Assembly: GCA_039105265.1 (NCBI GenBank)
Contig: JAPFFF010000002.1
Span: forward strand, 2,852,001 to 2,916,000
Length of the DNA: 64,000 nt
Origin: Tritrichomonas musculus
Lineage: Eukaryota; Parabasalia; Tritrichomonadida; Tritrichomonadidae
Direction of reading: 5' to 3'
Below are positions 30,003 through 40,382 of this stretch, in pieces. How positions within the stretch are numbered: the stretch's first letter is position 1; the number at the start of each line of letters is the position of its first letter. The notes beneath the pieces are model-generated. The model was not told where the DNA came from. It worked only from the letters and a program-made list of their open reading frames with translations, and ran no database searches. Position numbers and translations under genes: made by a program.

Positions 30003-31304
30003 ATGGGGAAAGAAACTTGGGCGAGAAAGCTAGGCAAAGAAGTAAAGCCTGGCCCAGCAGATTATACTACACGTACTGAACCAGGTACAGATTCACCCCG
30101 TTACACCATCAAAAATTTGTATCCAGATCCAAAGCCAAAACTCGATGTACCTTATAATGATATACCATCAACTGTTGGAGATACACTCAAATTTACAATC
30201 CGTCCTCATACTGATCTCCCAGAAGGCAATGATAATCCAGGCCCAACATATATTCCACACCCTCTTGGATATGATTACTTGAAACGTAAAAATGGAACAA
30301 TGCGAAAGAGAGATTTTACAATAGATAGACGAGAACCTAAATATAAATCTTATTCTCAATCACCATTTGGCCCAGCTAAATATGATGCAAGAGAAAATCC
30401 TGGATGGCATAAAGATCCATCTTATACAATAGGTGAACATTGTGGACAAAGCTGGATTAGAACAAATAGTAATCCAAGTAGCGCGGCCTATAGGCCAGAT
30501 TTAACATTAACAATGCCAAGCTCTCCTAAATATTCAATTCATGACAGAGTATTGGATCCACAACCACCAGAAACTCCAGGACCAGGAGAGTATGATGTTC
30601 CTGATGGGTTAAATCGCCGCCCTCTATCAGTACATCCACTACATAAAGACTTTGAGCCTTACAAGACTCCTGGCCCAGGAAAATATGATATCCCTGATGC
30701 CATGGGTAATGGATCACCCAAAATTTCAATCCGTACCCTCTGCCCACAAAAACCTGATACTCATGGTGTTAAATATCTTAAAATCAAAAGAGAATTTGAT
30801 GAACCCTCAGCAAGAATGTCGATTCATGAGCGTCATAAAGATATTGAAGGCTTCCAGACACCAGGTCCAGGGGAATATCAAATTCCATCTTCTTGGAATT
30901 CCAAAAAGGGAGCAAGGATGTCACCGAGAGGAGCTAAGGGTGAACTTTGGGGTGCTATTTATGACAAATGGAGGAGCCCAGGACCAGCTGAATATTCTCC
31001 TGATCATAGACCTACTCAACCAAGCGAGCCTGCTTATTCTCTAGGTGATACTCTTCCTTCTGGATGGCAAGGTCCAATGATCAAAGCTGGCGTGCCAGGC
31101 CCTGGACAATATAATGATGGAGATCTGACAAACCCAGGAAGATACCGAAGATCACCAAGATTTACAATAAGGCCAAAATGTGGACCTACAGAACCAGAAT
31201 CTCCTACAAAGGATGCTGGATATGTTAGATTAACAAAGATGCCATATGAAAAACCAGCAATGAGCATTCATCCAAGGGAAGAACTAGAACTGATCCCCAA
31301 ATAA
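30003..31304 (+). CDS. SHIPPO/PG-rich repeat protein (ODF3/CIMAP-like)
   Basis: A 433-residue, basic, Pro/Gly-rich product. It carries about eight sperm-tail PG-rich repeats: PGPADYTT, PGPTYIPHP, FGPAKYDAR, PGPGEYDVPD, PGPGKYDIPD, PGPGEYQIP, PGPAEYSPD and PGPGQYNDGD. Between them lie the usual partner strands (SPRYTIKN, PKYSIHDR, PRFTIRPK). Proteins of this family line the lumen of, or associate with, doublet microtubules in cilia and flagella. A role in the trichomonad flagellar axoneme or in other stable microtubule structures is therefore expected. The frame is complete from the ATG at 30003, with no signal peptide or TM. Its 3' end converges on the giant LRR gene, 129 bp away. Confidence 0.9.
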   Translation: MGKETWARKLGKEVKPGPADYTTRTEPGTDSPRYTIKNLYPDPKPKLDVPYNDIPSTVGDTLKFTIRPHTDLPEGNDNPGPTYIPHPLGYDYLKRKNGTMRKRDFTIDRREPKYKSYSQSPFGPAKYDARENPGWHKDPSYTIGEHCGQSWIRTNSNPSSAAYRPDLTLTMPSSPKYSIHDRVLDPQPPETPGPGEYDVPDGLNRRPLSVHPLHKDFEPYKTPGPGKYDIPDAMGNGSPKISIRTLCPQKPDTHGVKYLKIKREFDEPSARMSIHERHKDIEGFQTPGPGEYQIPSSWNSKKGARMSPRGAKGELWGAIYDKWRSPGPAEYSPDHRPTQPSEPAYSLGDTLPSGWQGPMIKAGVPGPGQYNDGDLTNPGRYRRSPRFTIRPKCGPTEPESPTKDAGYVRLTKMPYEKPAMSIHPREELELIPK

Positions 31305-31433
31305 TTTTATTTATTTTATGTTTTAATTCTTTTGTTATTATTTAATTTATTATTGAAATTAAAACGATTAAGATCTACTCAAATTTTATAAGCGACTTTT
31401 TTATTTGAAATAATAATAATAATAATAAAAAGT

Positions 31434-34400
31434 TTATGAATCGTTTAGATATGTTTTTTTTTTAAATTGATTTGGGTCTTCATCAATCCATTTAATTTTG
31501 GAACAATTAGGTACTTTTCTTCTGAAAGAAATTGGAATTTCTATCACTTTGATTGATGGATAATTATCAAAAGGAAATTCATGAAATGACTTAACAGTTT
31601 TTTTAACCTTTATATATGTGAGTTTTCCAAAAATATTAAAATCATAATTTTCAATTTCACTGACTGATGGTCCAAATATTAAATTGTTCAATGAAGTGCA
31701 ATTTAAGAAAGCATCAGGCTCAATTTTTGTCGTATATGGGTCAATCGTAATTTCATTAAGATTTGAACATTCATTAAATGCACCATTCCCAATAGATTGA
31801 ACTGAAGAAGGTATATATAACCTTGTAATTGAAGAACAATATGCAAAAGATTCAGTACCTATTGATTTAACTGATATAGGAATTCGAATTAATATATTAT
31901 TGAATATAGAATAACTATCTGTATAGGTTATTAATTGGAGAGATGAACATCCACAAAATGAAAAATCTTCAATTGATTGCGCATTTGAAAGGAAAAGAAT
32001 TCGCTGTATAGATTTACAATTATAAAATGCTTTGCGTTCAATTGATTTAACTGTCTTTGGAATTGTGATCTGAAAAACATCACCAAATAAATTATAATCA
32101 AATTCAATAGCCTTTTCAACTGACGGTCCCAATATCAAATTTTTGAAAGATCTGCAATTAGAAAATGGATTTGGCTCTACTTTTGTTGAATACGGATCAA
32201 TTTCTATTTCTGAAAGCTTCGGAGAACCATTAAACGCATTGCTTTTCACCAAGGCTACTGTTGGTGGAATTGTGACCTTTGAGAGACTTTTAAATTGACT
32301 TAAATCAATTGGTTCAACAGTAACAACAGATGGTCCAAAAATCAGGTGTTGAAGTGATTTACAGTTCATGAAAGAATCATCATTTAATTCAGTTTTGTAA
32401 GGATCAATTGTGATTTCATTTAGTCTTAAGCATCCTTTAAATACCGAGCTTCCAATGAATTGAACTGATGATGGAATAGATATTTCTCTTAAAAATTGCA
32501 AATTTCCAAAAGCCATGTCATCAATTGTTGTCACTGATTCTGGAATTGTAATTTTAGTTACACTATCAAAAGGTCTTAAATCGAATCTATGAATTTCTGT
32601 AATAGACGAGTCAAATATCAAATGGCTTATTCTTGAAAATGAATTATTTTTCATTTTGGTTTTCATTGGATTTATTGTGATTTCAGTAAATTTGCATCCA
32701 TAAAATGCTTTTATTCCAATTGATTCAACTGAACTTGGTATTGACATTTTTTTAATTGGACATCCATTGAATGCACAATCTCCAATGAATGTTACACTAT
32801 CTGGAATTATGACTTCATCAAGAAATGATAATCCAAAAAATGAATCGTTTCCAATTGAAGTAACTGTTTCAGGAATCGTGATCTTTGTGAGTTTACCAAT
32901 GCTTTTGAATTCATATTTTACGATTTTTTTAACTGAAGGACCAAATATCAGGTGTTTCAATGATCTGCATTGTGAAAAAGCGTTAAGTCCAATTTTTGTT
33001 TGATATGGATCAATTGTAAGTTCTTGAAGATTGTTGATTCCATTAGTTTGATTCTTGTTTATATTTTTGATTGATGGTGGAATTGTTAACTTTATTAATG
33101 ATGCGCATTTATCAAATATATTTGTACCAATTGATTGAACTGATGGAGGAATTATTATTTCTTTCAGTGATGAACATCCTGAGAATGATGAATCACCAAT
33201 TGATTGAACCGATTGTGGAATAATAATTTCAGTAAGAGATGAACAATCTTCAAATGAATTATTTCCAATTGAATTTATTGGAGATAGAATTTTTATTTTC
33301 TTGAGTGATTTACACTTTGCAAAAACGAAGTCTTTTAATGAATCAACCAAACGAGGAATTGTTATTTCAATCAATGAAGAACATTGATAAAATGCATGTT
33401 TGCCAATCGATTTTATTGATGATGACATTTCTATTTGTTCTAGAAATGTACAATTATAAAATGCTTTATCTTCAATGCAAATTGCTGAAGATGGGATAGC
33501 AATAAATCGAAGCGATGAACAATTACAAAAAACGCTTTTATGTATGCGGTTTAGTGAAATTGGAAGCTCCATTCCAGTTATTTTCAAGCATTCAGAAAAT
33601 GCTTCATTTCCTATTGTTGTTACTGATGATGGAATTATGAGATTCTCCAATGATGAGCATTGATAAAATGCTCGTTTTGCAATTGTTTTGATTGACGGCG
33701 GAAGTTCAATTTTGGTGAGGAACGAGCATTCACTGAATGCTTCTTCTTCGATGCTTGTTATTAATGTTGATGATAATGATATTTGTGTGAGTGATGAACA
33801 TTTTGAAAAAATCCCTCGACCAATGATTTTTACGCTTGATGGAATTGTGATTTGTGAAAGCGATGAGCAATATTTGAATGATTCATCACCAATGATTGTA
33901 ACTGACGCTGGAATATCAATTTCTTTGATGGTTGAGCATTTGTAGAATGATTTTTCTCCAATTGTAACAACAGAGCCAGGAATGGTGATTCGTGTAAGCA
34001 TGCCAATATTCTCAAATTCATATTTTTCAATCCGTGTGACTGAAGGACCAAATATCAGGTGTTTCAATGATCTGCATTGTAAAAAAGCGTTAAGTCCAAT
34101 TTTTGTTTGATATGGATCAATTGTAAGTTCTTGAAGATTGTTGATTCCATTAGTTTGATTCTTGTTTATATTTTTGATTGATGGTGGAATTGTTAGTTTG
34201 ATTAATGATGCGCATTTATCAAATATATTTGTACCAATTGATTGAACTGATGGAGGAATTATTATTTCTTTCAGTGATGAACATCCTGAGAATGATGAAT
34301 CACCAATTGATTGAACCGATTGTGGAATAATAATTTCAGTAAGAGATGAACAATCTTCAAATGAATTATTTCCAATTGAATTTATTGGAGATAGAATTTT

Positions 34401-37400
34401 TATTTTCTTGAGTGATTTACACTTTGCAAAAACGAAGTCTTCTAATGAATCAACCAAACGAGGAATTGTTATTTCTTTCAATGAAGAACATTGATAAAAT
34501 GCATGTTTGCCAATCGATTTTATTGATGATGACATTTCTACTTGTTCTAGAAATGTACAATTATAAAATGCTTTATCTTCAATGCAAATTGCTGAAGATG
34601 GAATAACAATGAAACGAAGCGATGAACAATTACAAAAAACGCTTTTATGTATGCGGTTTAGTGAAATTGGAAGCTCCATTCCAGTTATTTTCAAGCATTC
34701 AGAAAATGCTTCATTTCCTATTGTTGTTACTGATGATGGAATTATGAGATTCTCCAATGATGAGCATTGATAAAATGCTCGTTTTGCAATTTTTTTGATT
34801 GACGGCGGAAGTTCAATTTTGGTGAGGAATGAGCATTCACTGAATGCTTCTTCTTCGATGCTTGTTATTAATGTTGATGATAATGATATTTGTGTGAGTG
34901 ATGAACATTTTGAAAAAATCCCTCGACCAATGCTTTTTACGCTTGATGGAATTGTGATTTGTGAAAGCGATGAGCAATATTTGAATGATTCATCACCAAT
35001 GATTGTAACTGACGCTGGAATATCAATTTCTTTGATGGTTGAGCATTTGTAGAATGATTTTTCTCCAATTGTAACAACAGAGCCAGGAATGGTGATTCGT
35101 GTAAGCATGCCAATATTCTCAAATTCATATTTTTCAATCCGTGTGACTGAAGGACCAAATATCAGGTGTTTCAATGATCTGCATTGTAAAAAAGCGTTAA
35201 GTCCAATTTTTGTTTGATATGGATCAATTGTAAGTTCTTGAAGATTGTTGATTCCATTAGTTTGATTCTTGTTTATATTTTTGATTGATGGTGGAATTGT
35301 TAGTTTGATTAATGATGCGCATTTATCAAATATATTTGTACCAATTGATTGAACTGATGGAGGAATTATTATTTCTTTCAGTGATGAACATCCTGAGAAT
35401 GATGAATCACCAATTGATTGAACTGATTGTGGAATAATAATTTCAGTAAGAGATGAACAATCTTCAAATGAATTATTTCCAATTGAATTTATTGGAGATA
35501 GAATTTTTATTTTCTTGAGTGATTTACACTTTGCAAAAACGAAGTCTTTTAATGAATCAACCAAACGAGGAATTGTTATTTCTTTCAATGAAGAACATTG
35601 ATAAAATGCATGTTTGCCAATCGATTTTATTGATGATGACATTTCTATTTGTTCTAGAAATGTACAATTATAAAATGCTTTATCTTCAATGCAAATTGCT
35701 GAAGATGGAATAACAATGAAACGAAGAGATGAACAATTACAAAAAACGCTTTTATGTATGCGGTTTAGTGAAATTGGAAGCTCCATTCCAGTTATTTTCA
35801 AGCATTCAGAAAATGCTTCATTTCCTATTGTTGTTACTGATGATGGAATTATGAGATTCTCCAATGATGAGCATTGATAAAATGCTCGTTTTGCAATTTT
35901 TTTGATTGACGGCGGAAGTTCAATTTTGGTGAGGAACGAGCATTCACTGAATGCTTCTTCTTCGATGCTTGTTATTAATGTTGATGATAATGATATTTGT
36001 GTGAGTGATGAACATTTTGAAAAAATCCCTCGACCAATGATCTTTACGCTTGATGGAATTGTGATTTGTGAAAGCGATGAGCAATATTTGAATGATTCAT
36101 CACCAATGATTGTAACTGACGCTGGAATATCAATTTCTTTGATGGTTGAGCATTTGTAGAATGATTTTTCTCCAATTGCAACAACAGAGCCAGGAATGGT
36201 GATTCGTGTAAGCATGCCAATATTCTCAAATTCATATTTTTCAATCCGTGTGACTGAAGGACCAAATATCAGGTGTTTCAATGATCTGCATTGTGAAAAA
36301 GTATTAAGTCCAATTTTTGTTTGATATGGATCAATTGTAAGTTCTTGAAGATTGTTGATTCCATTAGTTTGATTCTTGTTTATATTTTTGATTGATGGTG
36401 GAATTGTTAACTTTATTAATGATGCGCATTTATCAAATATATTTGTACCAATTGATTGAACTGATGGAGGAATTATTATTTCTTTCAGTGATGAACATCC
36501 TGAGAATGATGAATCACCAATTGATTGAACCGATTGTGGAATAATAATTTCAGTAAGAGATGAACAATCTTCAAATGAATTATTTCCAATTGAATTTATT
36601 GGAGATAGAATTTTTATTTTCTTGAGTGATTTACACTTTGCAAAAACGAAGTCTTCTAATGAATCAACCAAACGAGGAATTGTTATTTCAATCAATGAAG
36701 AACATTGATAAAATGCATGTTTGCCAATTGAATTAACAGATTCTGGAATTATGATATTATTAAGTGATGAGCATCCTTTAAAAGTTCCTTCATTAATTGA
36801 ATTTAATGAACATAAAATGTCAATTTGTTCCAGCATTGAGCAATTATTAAATGCTTCACTTCCTATTGAAGCTACTAATGATGGAATTGACAGATTTTTT
36901 AATGATGAACATTCAGAAAAAGATAGTTTACCAATATTTTTAACGTTAGATGGTATTTCTATTTCAAGCAAAGAAGAGCATCCATTGAATACATCATCTT
37001 CGATGCTTGCTATTGATGATGACAAAGTTATTTTTGTGAGTTTTGAACATCCTGAAAAAGCTCCTTTACCAACAATTTCAACACTCGATGGAATGTCAAC
37101 CTTTTTCAATGATGAACAATCTTTGAATGTTTCATCGCAAATTGTTGAAACAGATTCGGGAATATTAATTTGTTGGAGAGCTGAACATTTATAGAATGAT
37201 TTTTCTCCAATTGAAATTACTGATGATGGAATTAAAATCTTCTTAACGGATGAACATCCATTGAATGCACTATCACCAATAGATGTAACGGTTTCAGGAA
37301 TCGTAATTTCAATCAATGTTGTCAATTTAATAAATGAATTTTTCCCAATTGAAGTAACTGCTTCTGGAATTGTGATTTTTGTAATTCTACCAATATTATT

Positions 37401-39539
37401 GAATATATTCTCTTCAATTTTTGTGACTGTTTGTCCAAATATCAAATGATGCAATGAATTGCATTCAGAAAACGTATCTGTTTCAATTTTTGTTAGATAT
37501 GGATCAATTGTGATTTCTTTAATATTTGAACAATTATTGAATGAATTGTTACCAATTCTTTGCACAGTTGATGGGATTGTTAATGTGACAAATGATTGAC
37601 AATTTGCGAAAGCATTTTTGCCAATTGATTTCACTGACGATGGAAAAGTTATATCATTAAGTGATGAACATCCTTCAAATGCGGAATCGTCAATAATTTC
37701 TAATGTTTCTGGAATAATTATTTCTTCAAGCGATTTCAAGCCATAGAATGAATTCTTTTCAATTGATGTTACTGTTTCTGGAATTGTGATTTTTGCGAGT
37801 TGGCCAATGCTTTTGAAATTAGTCTTTTCTATTTTGTTTACAGATGATCCAAATATCAAGTGTTTTAATGTTTTCATTCCAGCAAACGGCTCTGATTCAA
37901 TATTTGTTTTATATGGATCAATCGTGATTTCTTTGACGTTTCTGCATCCAATAAAACAATTCCGTGGAATTGATGAAATTGAATATGGAATGATTATTTT
38001 CTCAAGCGATGAAAATTCATAGAAAGAAAACTCATCAATTGAAGTGGTAAATGGCTGAATTGTAACGGTTTTAATTTGGCCAAATTGATTAAAATTGTAT
38101 TTTTTAATGGATTCTACAGACGATCCAAGAATCAAGTGATTCAGTGAGTTGCATCCTGAAAATGTGTTTGTTTCAAACTTCGTTGAATAAGGATTCATTG
38201 TGATTTCTTTCAGTTTTCGACATCCGTGGAATGAGTTGTAGCCAATGCTGCAAACAGACGATGGAATGTTGATTCTAATTAGCGATGCGCACTTTGAAAA
38301 TGCGTGGTCCATGATGCTTTTCACCGATGATGGAATTGTGACTTCTCTCAGCGATGAGCACTTGAAAAATGAATAGAATCCAATCGTTTTCACTGATGAC
38401 GGAATGATGATCTTCATGATCGTTGAATCTTCATAAAATTCATAATCTTTGATTCGTTTGATGCCTTCTGAAAAGTTATATAAATTTTCTTCTACTTCTT
38501 CCTCTTCAAAAAGTGGGACTTCAATGATCGTCATTTGAGAAAAATCTAAAGGTGATGTTTCATCGTTCTCAATTGTTGATTTCTCATACAAAATTTGTAA
38601 TTCATTCTGACTTTCTTTATTGTCATTATTATTTCTTTTGATTCCTTTTGGCTTGTTGTGTTCTTCTTTGATTTCGATGAAATTTGTGACTTCTAAAACA
38701 ATCAGTTTTTGGTTGTTTCCTTCTTCTTCTTTCTCTCTCATTTTGCTGTTTTCATGCTCAACTTCAATTGCATATCTGGCCAATTTCGTTCCAATCATGT
38801 TGAAGTCAAACATTCTAGAATAGTTCTCAATCAGCCTCTTCATCACTTGTTCTTCATATCTATCAAAATTGATTGCTGTGAACAGGATCGATGCGTCTCT
38901 TCCATAGTTGTCGAGGCATCTGAATAAAAACTCAACGACTTCTTTGTCATTCGAATTATTTTCATTTTCTGACTTTAAAATTTTGTATTTGCTTAGAATC
39001 TGAAGAAGTAAAGAAATAGGAAGACTAAAAATTCTATCGTCTTTAATGTATTCATTTAAATTACGCGCAATTATCGTGGCTTCTTCATCGGGAAAAATGG
39101 ATTCAATTCTTTGTTTATTTTGATGCCTGAAATTGAATAAAAATGAGTCAAAAATTAATTCTTTGTGATTAGTCGAGATTAAATCGGTGATGATTTTTAG
39201 TAATTCCGTAACTTTGTATTTCTGTGCTAAGTATTGAATGTAAAATAGATCTGAATTTTCTATTTCGCATGCTTCGTTTTGGCTTAGTTTAATGAAGTTA
39301 ATAATCGCTGTTTTTGGAAGATCATAAAATTGTTCTTTTTCGTCTTCTTGGAGAAGATTAATCAGTTCGACATTCTCATATTGGTCTTGATTCTCTAAAA
39401 AGAAATGTGAATTGTTCTTGATCAAGTTAAAATCAAAAGGATATCTCTGATCATCAAAAATAAAATATTTTTTATTTAAATTAAATGGATTTATAGAAAT
39501 CTTGAATGAATTTTTATTTGAGGTCTTCAAATTAGTCAT
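31434..39539 (-). CDS. Giant BTB-like/BspA-type leucine-rich repeat protein (A)
   Basis: A 2701-residue product. Residues about 20-130 (YPFDFNLIKNNSHFFLEN, then YDLPKTAIINFIKLSQN) look like the BTB/POZ-like module found at the N-terminus of many trichomonad LRR proteins. A helical region (about 130-290) and a charged linker follow. The rest is a continuous array of ~23-residue BspA/TpLRR (LRR_5) repeats of the form LxxIxIPxSVxxIGxxAFxxC. There is no signal peptide and no C-terminal TM, so it is probably intracellular, unlike the adhesin-type BspA proteins. The array contains about 3.4 copies of a 369-residue unit. It is a close paralogue of the gene at 54992-61450. Its function is unknown; a protein-interaction scaffold or ubiquitin-ligase adaptor is possible given the BTB-like module. 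Confidence 0.88.
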   Translation of the reverse strand: MTNLKTSNKNSFKISINPFNLNKKYFIFDDQRYPFDFNLIKNNSHFFLENQDQYENVELINLLQEDEKEQFYDLPKTAIINFIKLSQNEACEIENSDLFYIQYLAQKYKVTELLKIITDLISTNHKELIFDSFLFNFRHQNKQRIESIFPDEEATIIARNLNEYIKDDRIFSLPISLLLQILSKYKILKSENENNSNDKEVVEFLFRCLDNYGRDASILFTAINFDRYEEQVMKRLIENYSRMFDFNMIGTKLARYAIEVEHENSKMREKEEEGNNQKLIVLEVTNFIEIKEEHNKPKGIKRNNNDNKESQNELQILYEKSTIENDETSPLDFSQMTIIEVPLFEEEEVEENLYNFSEGIKRIKDYEFYEDSTIMKIIIPSSVKTIGFYSFFKCSSLREVTIPSSVKSIMDHAFSKCASLIRINIPSSVCSIGYNSFHGCRKLKEITMNPYSTKFETNTFSGCNSLNHLILGSSVESIKKYNFNQFGQIKTVTIQPFTTSIDEFSFYEFSSLEKIIIPYSISSIPRNCFIGCRNVKEITIDPYKTNIESEPFAGMKTLKHLIFGSSVNKIEKTNFKSIGQLAKITIPETVTSIEKNSFYGLKSLEEIIIPETLEIIDDSAFEGCSSLNDITFPSSVKSIGKNAFANCQSFVTLTIPSTVQRIGNNSFNNCSNIKEITIDPYLTKIETDTFSECNSLHHLIFGQTVTKIEENIFNNIGRITKITIPEAVTSIGKNSFIKLTTLIEITIPETVTSIGDSAFNGCSSVKKILIPSSVISIGEKSFYKCSALQQINIPESVSTICDETFKDCSSLKKVDIPSSVEIVGKGAFSGCSKLTKITLSSSIASIEDDVFNGCSSLLEIEIPSNVKNIGKLSFSECSSLKNLSIPSLVASIGSEAFNNCSMLEQIDILCSLNSINEGTFKGCSSLNNIIIPESVNSIGKHAFYQCSSLIEITIPRLVDSLEDFVFAKCKSLKKIKILSPINSIGNNSFEDCSSLTEIIIPQSVQSIGDSSFSGCSSLKEIIIPPSVQSIGTNIFDKCASLIKLTIPPSIKNINKNQTNGINNLQELTIDPYQTKIGLNTFSQCRSLKHLIFGPSVTRIEKYEFENIGMLTRITIPGSVVAIGEKSFYKCSTIKEIDIPASVTIIGDESFKYCSSLSQITIPSSVKIIGRGIFSKCSSLTQISLSSTLITSIEEEAFSECSFLTKIELPPSIKKIAKRAFYQCSSLENLIIPSSVTTIGNEAFSECLKITGMELPISLNRIHKSVFCNCSSLRFIVIPSSAICIEDKAFYNCTFLEQIEMSSSIKSIGKHAFYQCSSLKEITIPRLVDSLKDFVFAKCKSLKKIKILSPINSIGNNSFEDCSSLTEIIIPQSVQSIGDSSFSGCSSLKEIIIPPSVQSIGTNIFDKCASLIKLTIPPSIKNINKNQTNGINNLQELTIDPYQTKIGLNAFLQCRSLKHLIFGPSVTRIEKYEFENIGMLTRITIPGSVVTIGEKSFYKCSTIKEIDIPASVTIIGDESFKYCSSLSQITIPSSVKSIGRGIFSKCSSLTQISLSSTLITSIEEEAFSECSFLTKIELPPSIKKIAKRAFYQCSSLENLIIPSSVTTIGNEAFSECLKITGMELPISLNRIHKSVFCNCSSLRFIVIPSSAICIEDKAFYNCTFLEQVEMSSSIKSIGKHAFYQCSSLKEITIPRLVDSLEDFVFAKCKSLKKIKILSPINSIGNNSFEDCSSLTEIIIPQSVQSIGDSSFSGCSSLKEIIIPPSVQSIGTNIFDKCASLIKLTIPPSIKNINKNQTNGINNLQELTIDPYQTKIGLNAFLQCRSLKHLIFGPSVTRIEKYEFENIGMLTRITIPGSVVTIGEKSFYKCSTIKEIDIPASVTIIGDESFKYCSSLSQITIPSSVKIIGRGIFSKCSSLTQISLSSTLITSIEEEAFSECSFLTKIELPPSIKTIAKRAFYQCSSLENLIIPSSVTTIGNEAFSECLKITGMELPISLNRIHKSVFCNCSSLRFIAIPSSAICIEDKAFYNCTFLEQIEMSSSIKSIGKHAFYQCSSLIEITIPRLVDSLKDFVFAKCKSLKKIKILSPINSIGNNSFEDCSSLTEIIIPQSVQSIGDSSFSGCSSLKEIIIPPSVQSIGTNIFDKCASLIKLTIPPSIKNINKNQTNGINNLQELTIDPYQTKIGLNAFSQCRSLKHLIFGPSVKKIVKYEFKSIGKLTKITIPETVTSIGNDSFFGLSFLDEVIIPDSVTFIGDCAFNGCPIKKMSIPSSVESIGIKAFYGCKFTEITINPMKTKMKNNSFSRISHLIFDSSITEIHRFDLRPFDSVTKITIPESVTTIDDMAFGNLQFLREISIPSSVQFIGSSVFKGCLRLNEITIDPYKTELNDDSFMNCKSLQHLIFGPSVVTVEPIDLSQFKSLSKVTIPPTVALVKSNAFNGSPKLSEIEIDPYSTKVEPNPFSNCRSFKNLILGPSVEKAIEFDYNLFGDVFQITIPKTVKSIERKAFYNCKSIQRILFLSNAQSIEDFSFCGCSSLQLITYTDSYSIFNNILIRIPISVKSIGTESFAYCSSITRLYIPSSVQSIGNGAFNECSNLNEITIDPYTTKIEPDAFLNCTSLNNLIFGPSVSEIENYDFNIFGKLTYIKVKKTVKSFHEFPFDNYPSIKVIEIPISFRRKVPNCSKIKWIDEDPNQFKKKTYLNDS
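32930..36722 (-). repeat. 1107-bp in-frame tandem repeat, about 3.4 copies
   Basis: The same DNA recurs exactly every 1107 bp; for example, the segment encoding GPSVTRIEKYEFENIG/RSLKHLIFG ends at about 32938, 34045, 35152 and 36259. Copies differ by only a few substitutions per kilobase, whereas flanking LRRs are strongly diverged. The unit is 369 residues, about sixteen LRRs. Very recent unequal crossing-over or gene conversion is the simplest explanation. Copy number may vary between isolates, and an assembly could have collapsed or expanded it. Confidence 0.93.
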
Positions 39540-39574
39540 TTAAAATTATATAAATTGGTTAATGTAAAAAAAAT

Positions 39575-40382
39575 TATTTTGATACAGTTGTTCCACTTTT
39601 GTAACGGAAAAATCCACTTTCGTAACAGAAAATGTAACCACCAAAATTTTCAAAATTTGTTACCACCTAACTTTTTGATTTTTTATCCACTTTCGTAACA
39701 GAATTTTCCACTTTCGTAACAGAAAATTTTATTATTTAATTATCTTTGTTTTTAATGAGTTTTTACATTTTTAATATAATGCAAATAATTGTAGAAAACA
39801 CAGTAGTTATTGGGAACAACATTTTATTTGAAATTATAGATGAAGATAATTATTGCAAATATCTTGCTAAAAAAAGAATTTTTGTTATTTTAAAAGCTTA
39901 AAATTCCATTACAAATGTATTTTATTTCATCATAATAATGCAATACTGATTTTTTATTTGCTTTGTCTGAAATTATAATCTAATTTTTTCTTGAATTCTA
40001 TCCTTTTTATAAATTTTCCTGTTTAATATTCATTTATATTTATAGTACAATTATAAAAACATGATTTTCTTCTAAAAAAAGAGTTTTGAGTAAATCCAAA
40101 ATTATTATTAATAACTTAATAAACCTCTTTATAATTATCATTTCTTGATTAAACTTTCCTTTATGAAAGAATTTCGATAAAAAAAAAGAAATGCAAAATG
40201 AAAAATATGGATTTTTTAAAAAACCAAAAAAATTTCTGTTACGAAAGTGGAAAATTCTGTTACGAAAGTGGATAAAAAATCAAAAAGTTAGGTGATAACT
40301 AATTTTGAAAATTTGGTGGTTACATTTTCTGTTACGAAAGTGGATTTTTCCGTTACAAAAGTGGAACAACTGTATCAAAATA
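39575..40382. mobile_element. Long-TIR, TA-flanked non-autonomous element
   Basis: Arms of about 155 bp (39575-39730 and 40229-40382) are almost perfect reverse complements. Each begins TATTTTGATACAG, with TA at both outer edges, as expected for a Tc1/mariner-type TA target. Each arm contains three copies of CCACTTTCGTAAC[A/G]GAA or a close variant (first copy CCACTTTTGTAACGGAA), which look like transposase-binding repeats. The 500-bp centre has no ORF. Near-identity of the arms implies a recent insertion, 35 bp upstream of the giant LRR gene's ATG. Confidence 0.8.

Noticed and set aside
33305-36159. Repeated plus-strand ORFs of 62-85 codons opposite the giant LRR gene
   Set aside because: They recur at exactly 1107-bp spacing because the sense gene is tandemly repeated; they are reverse-strand shadows.
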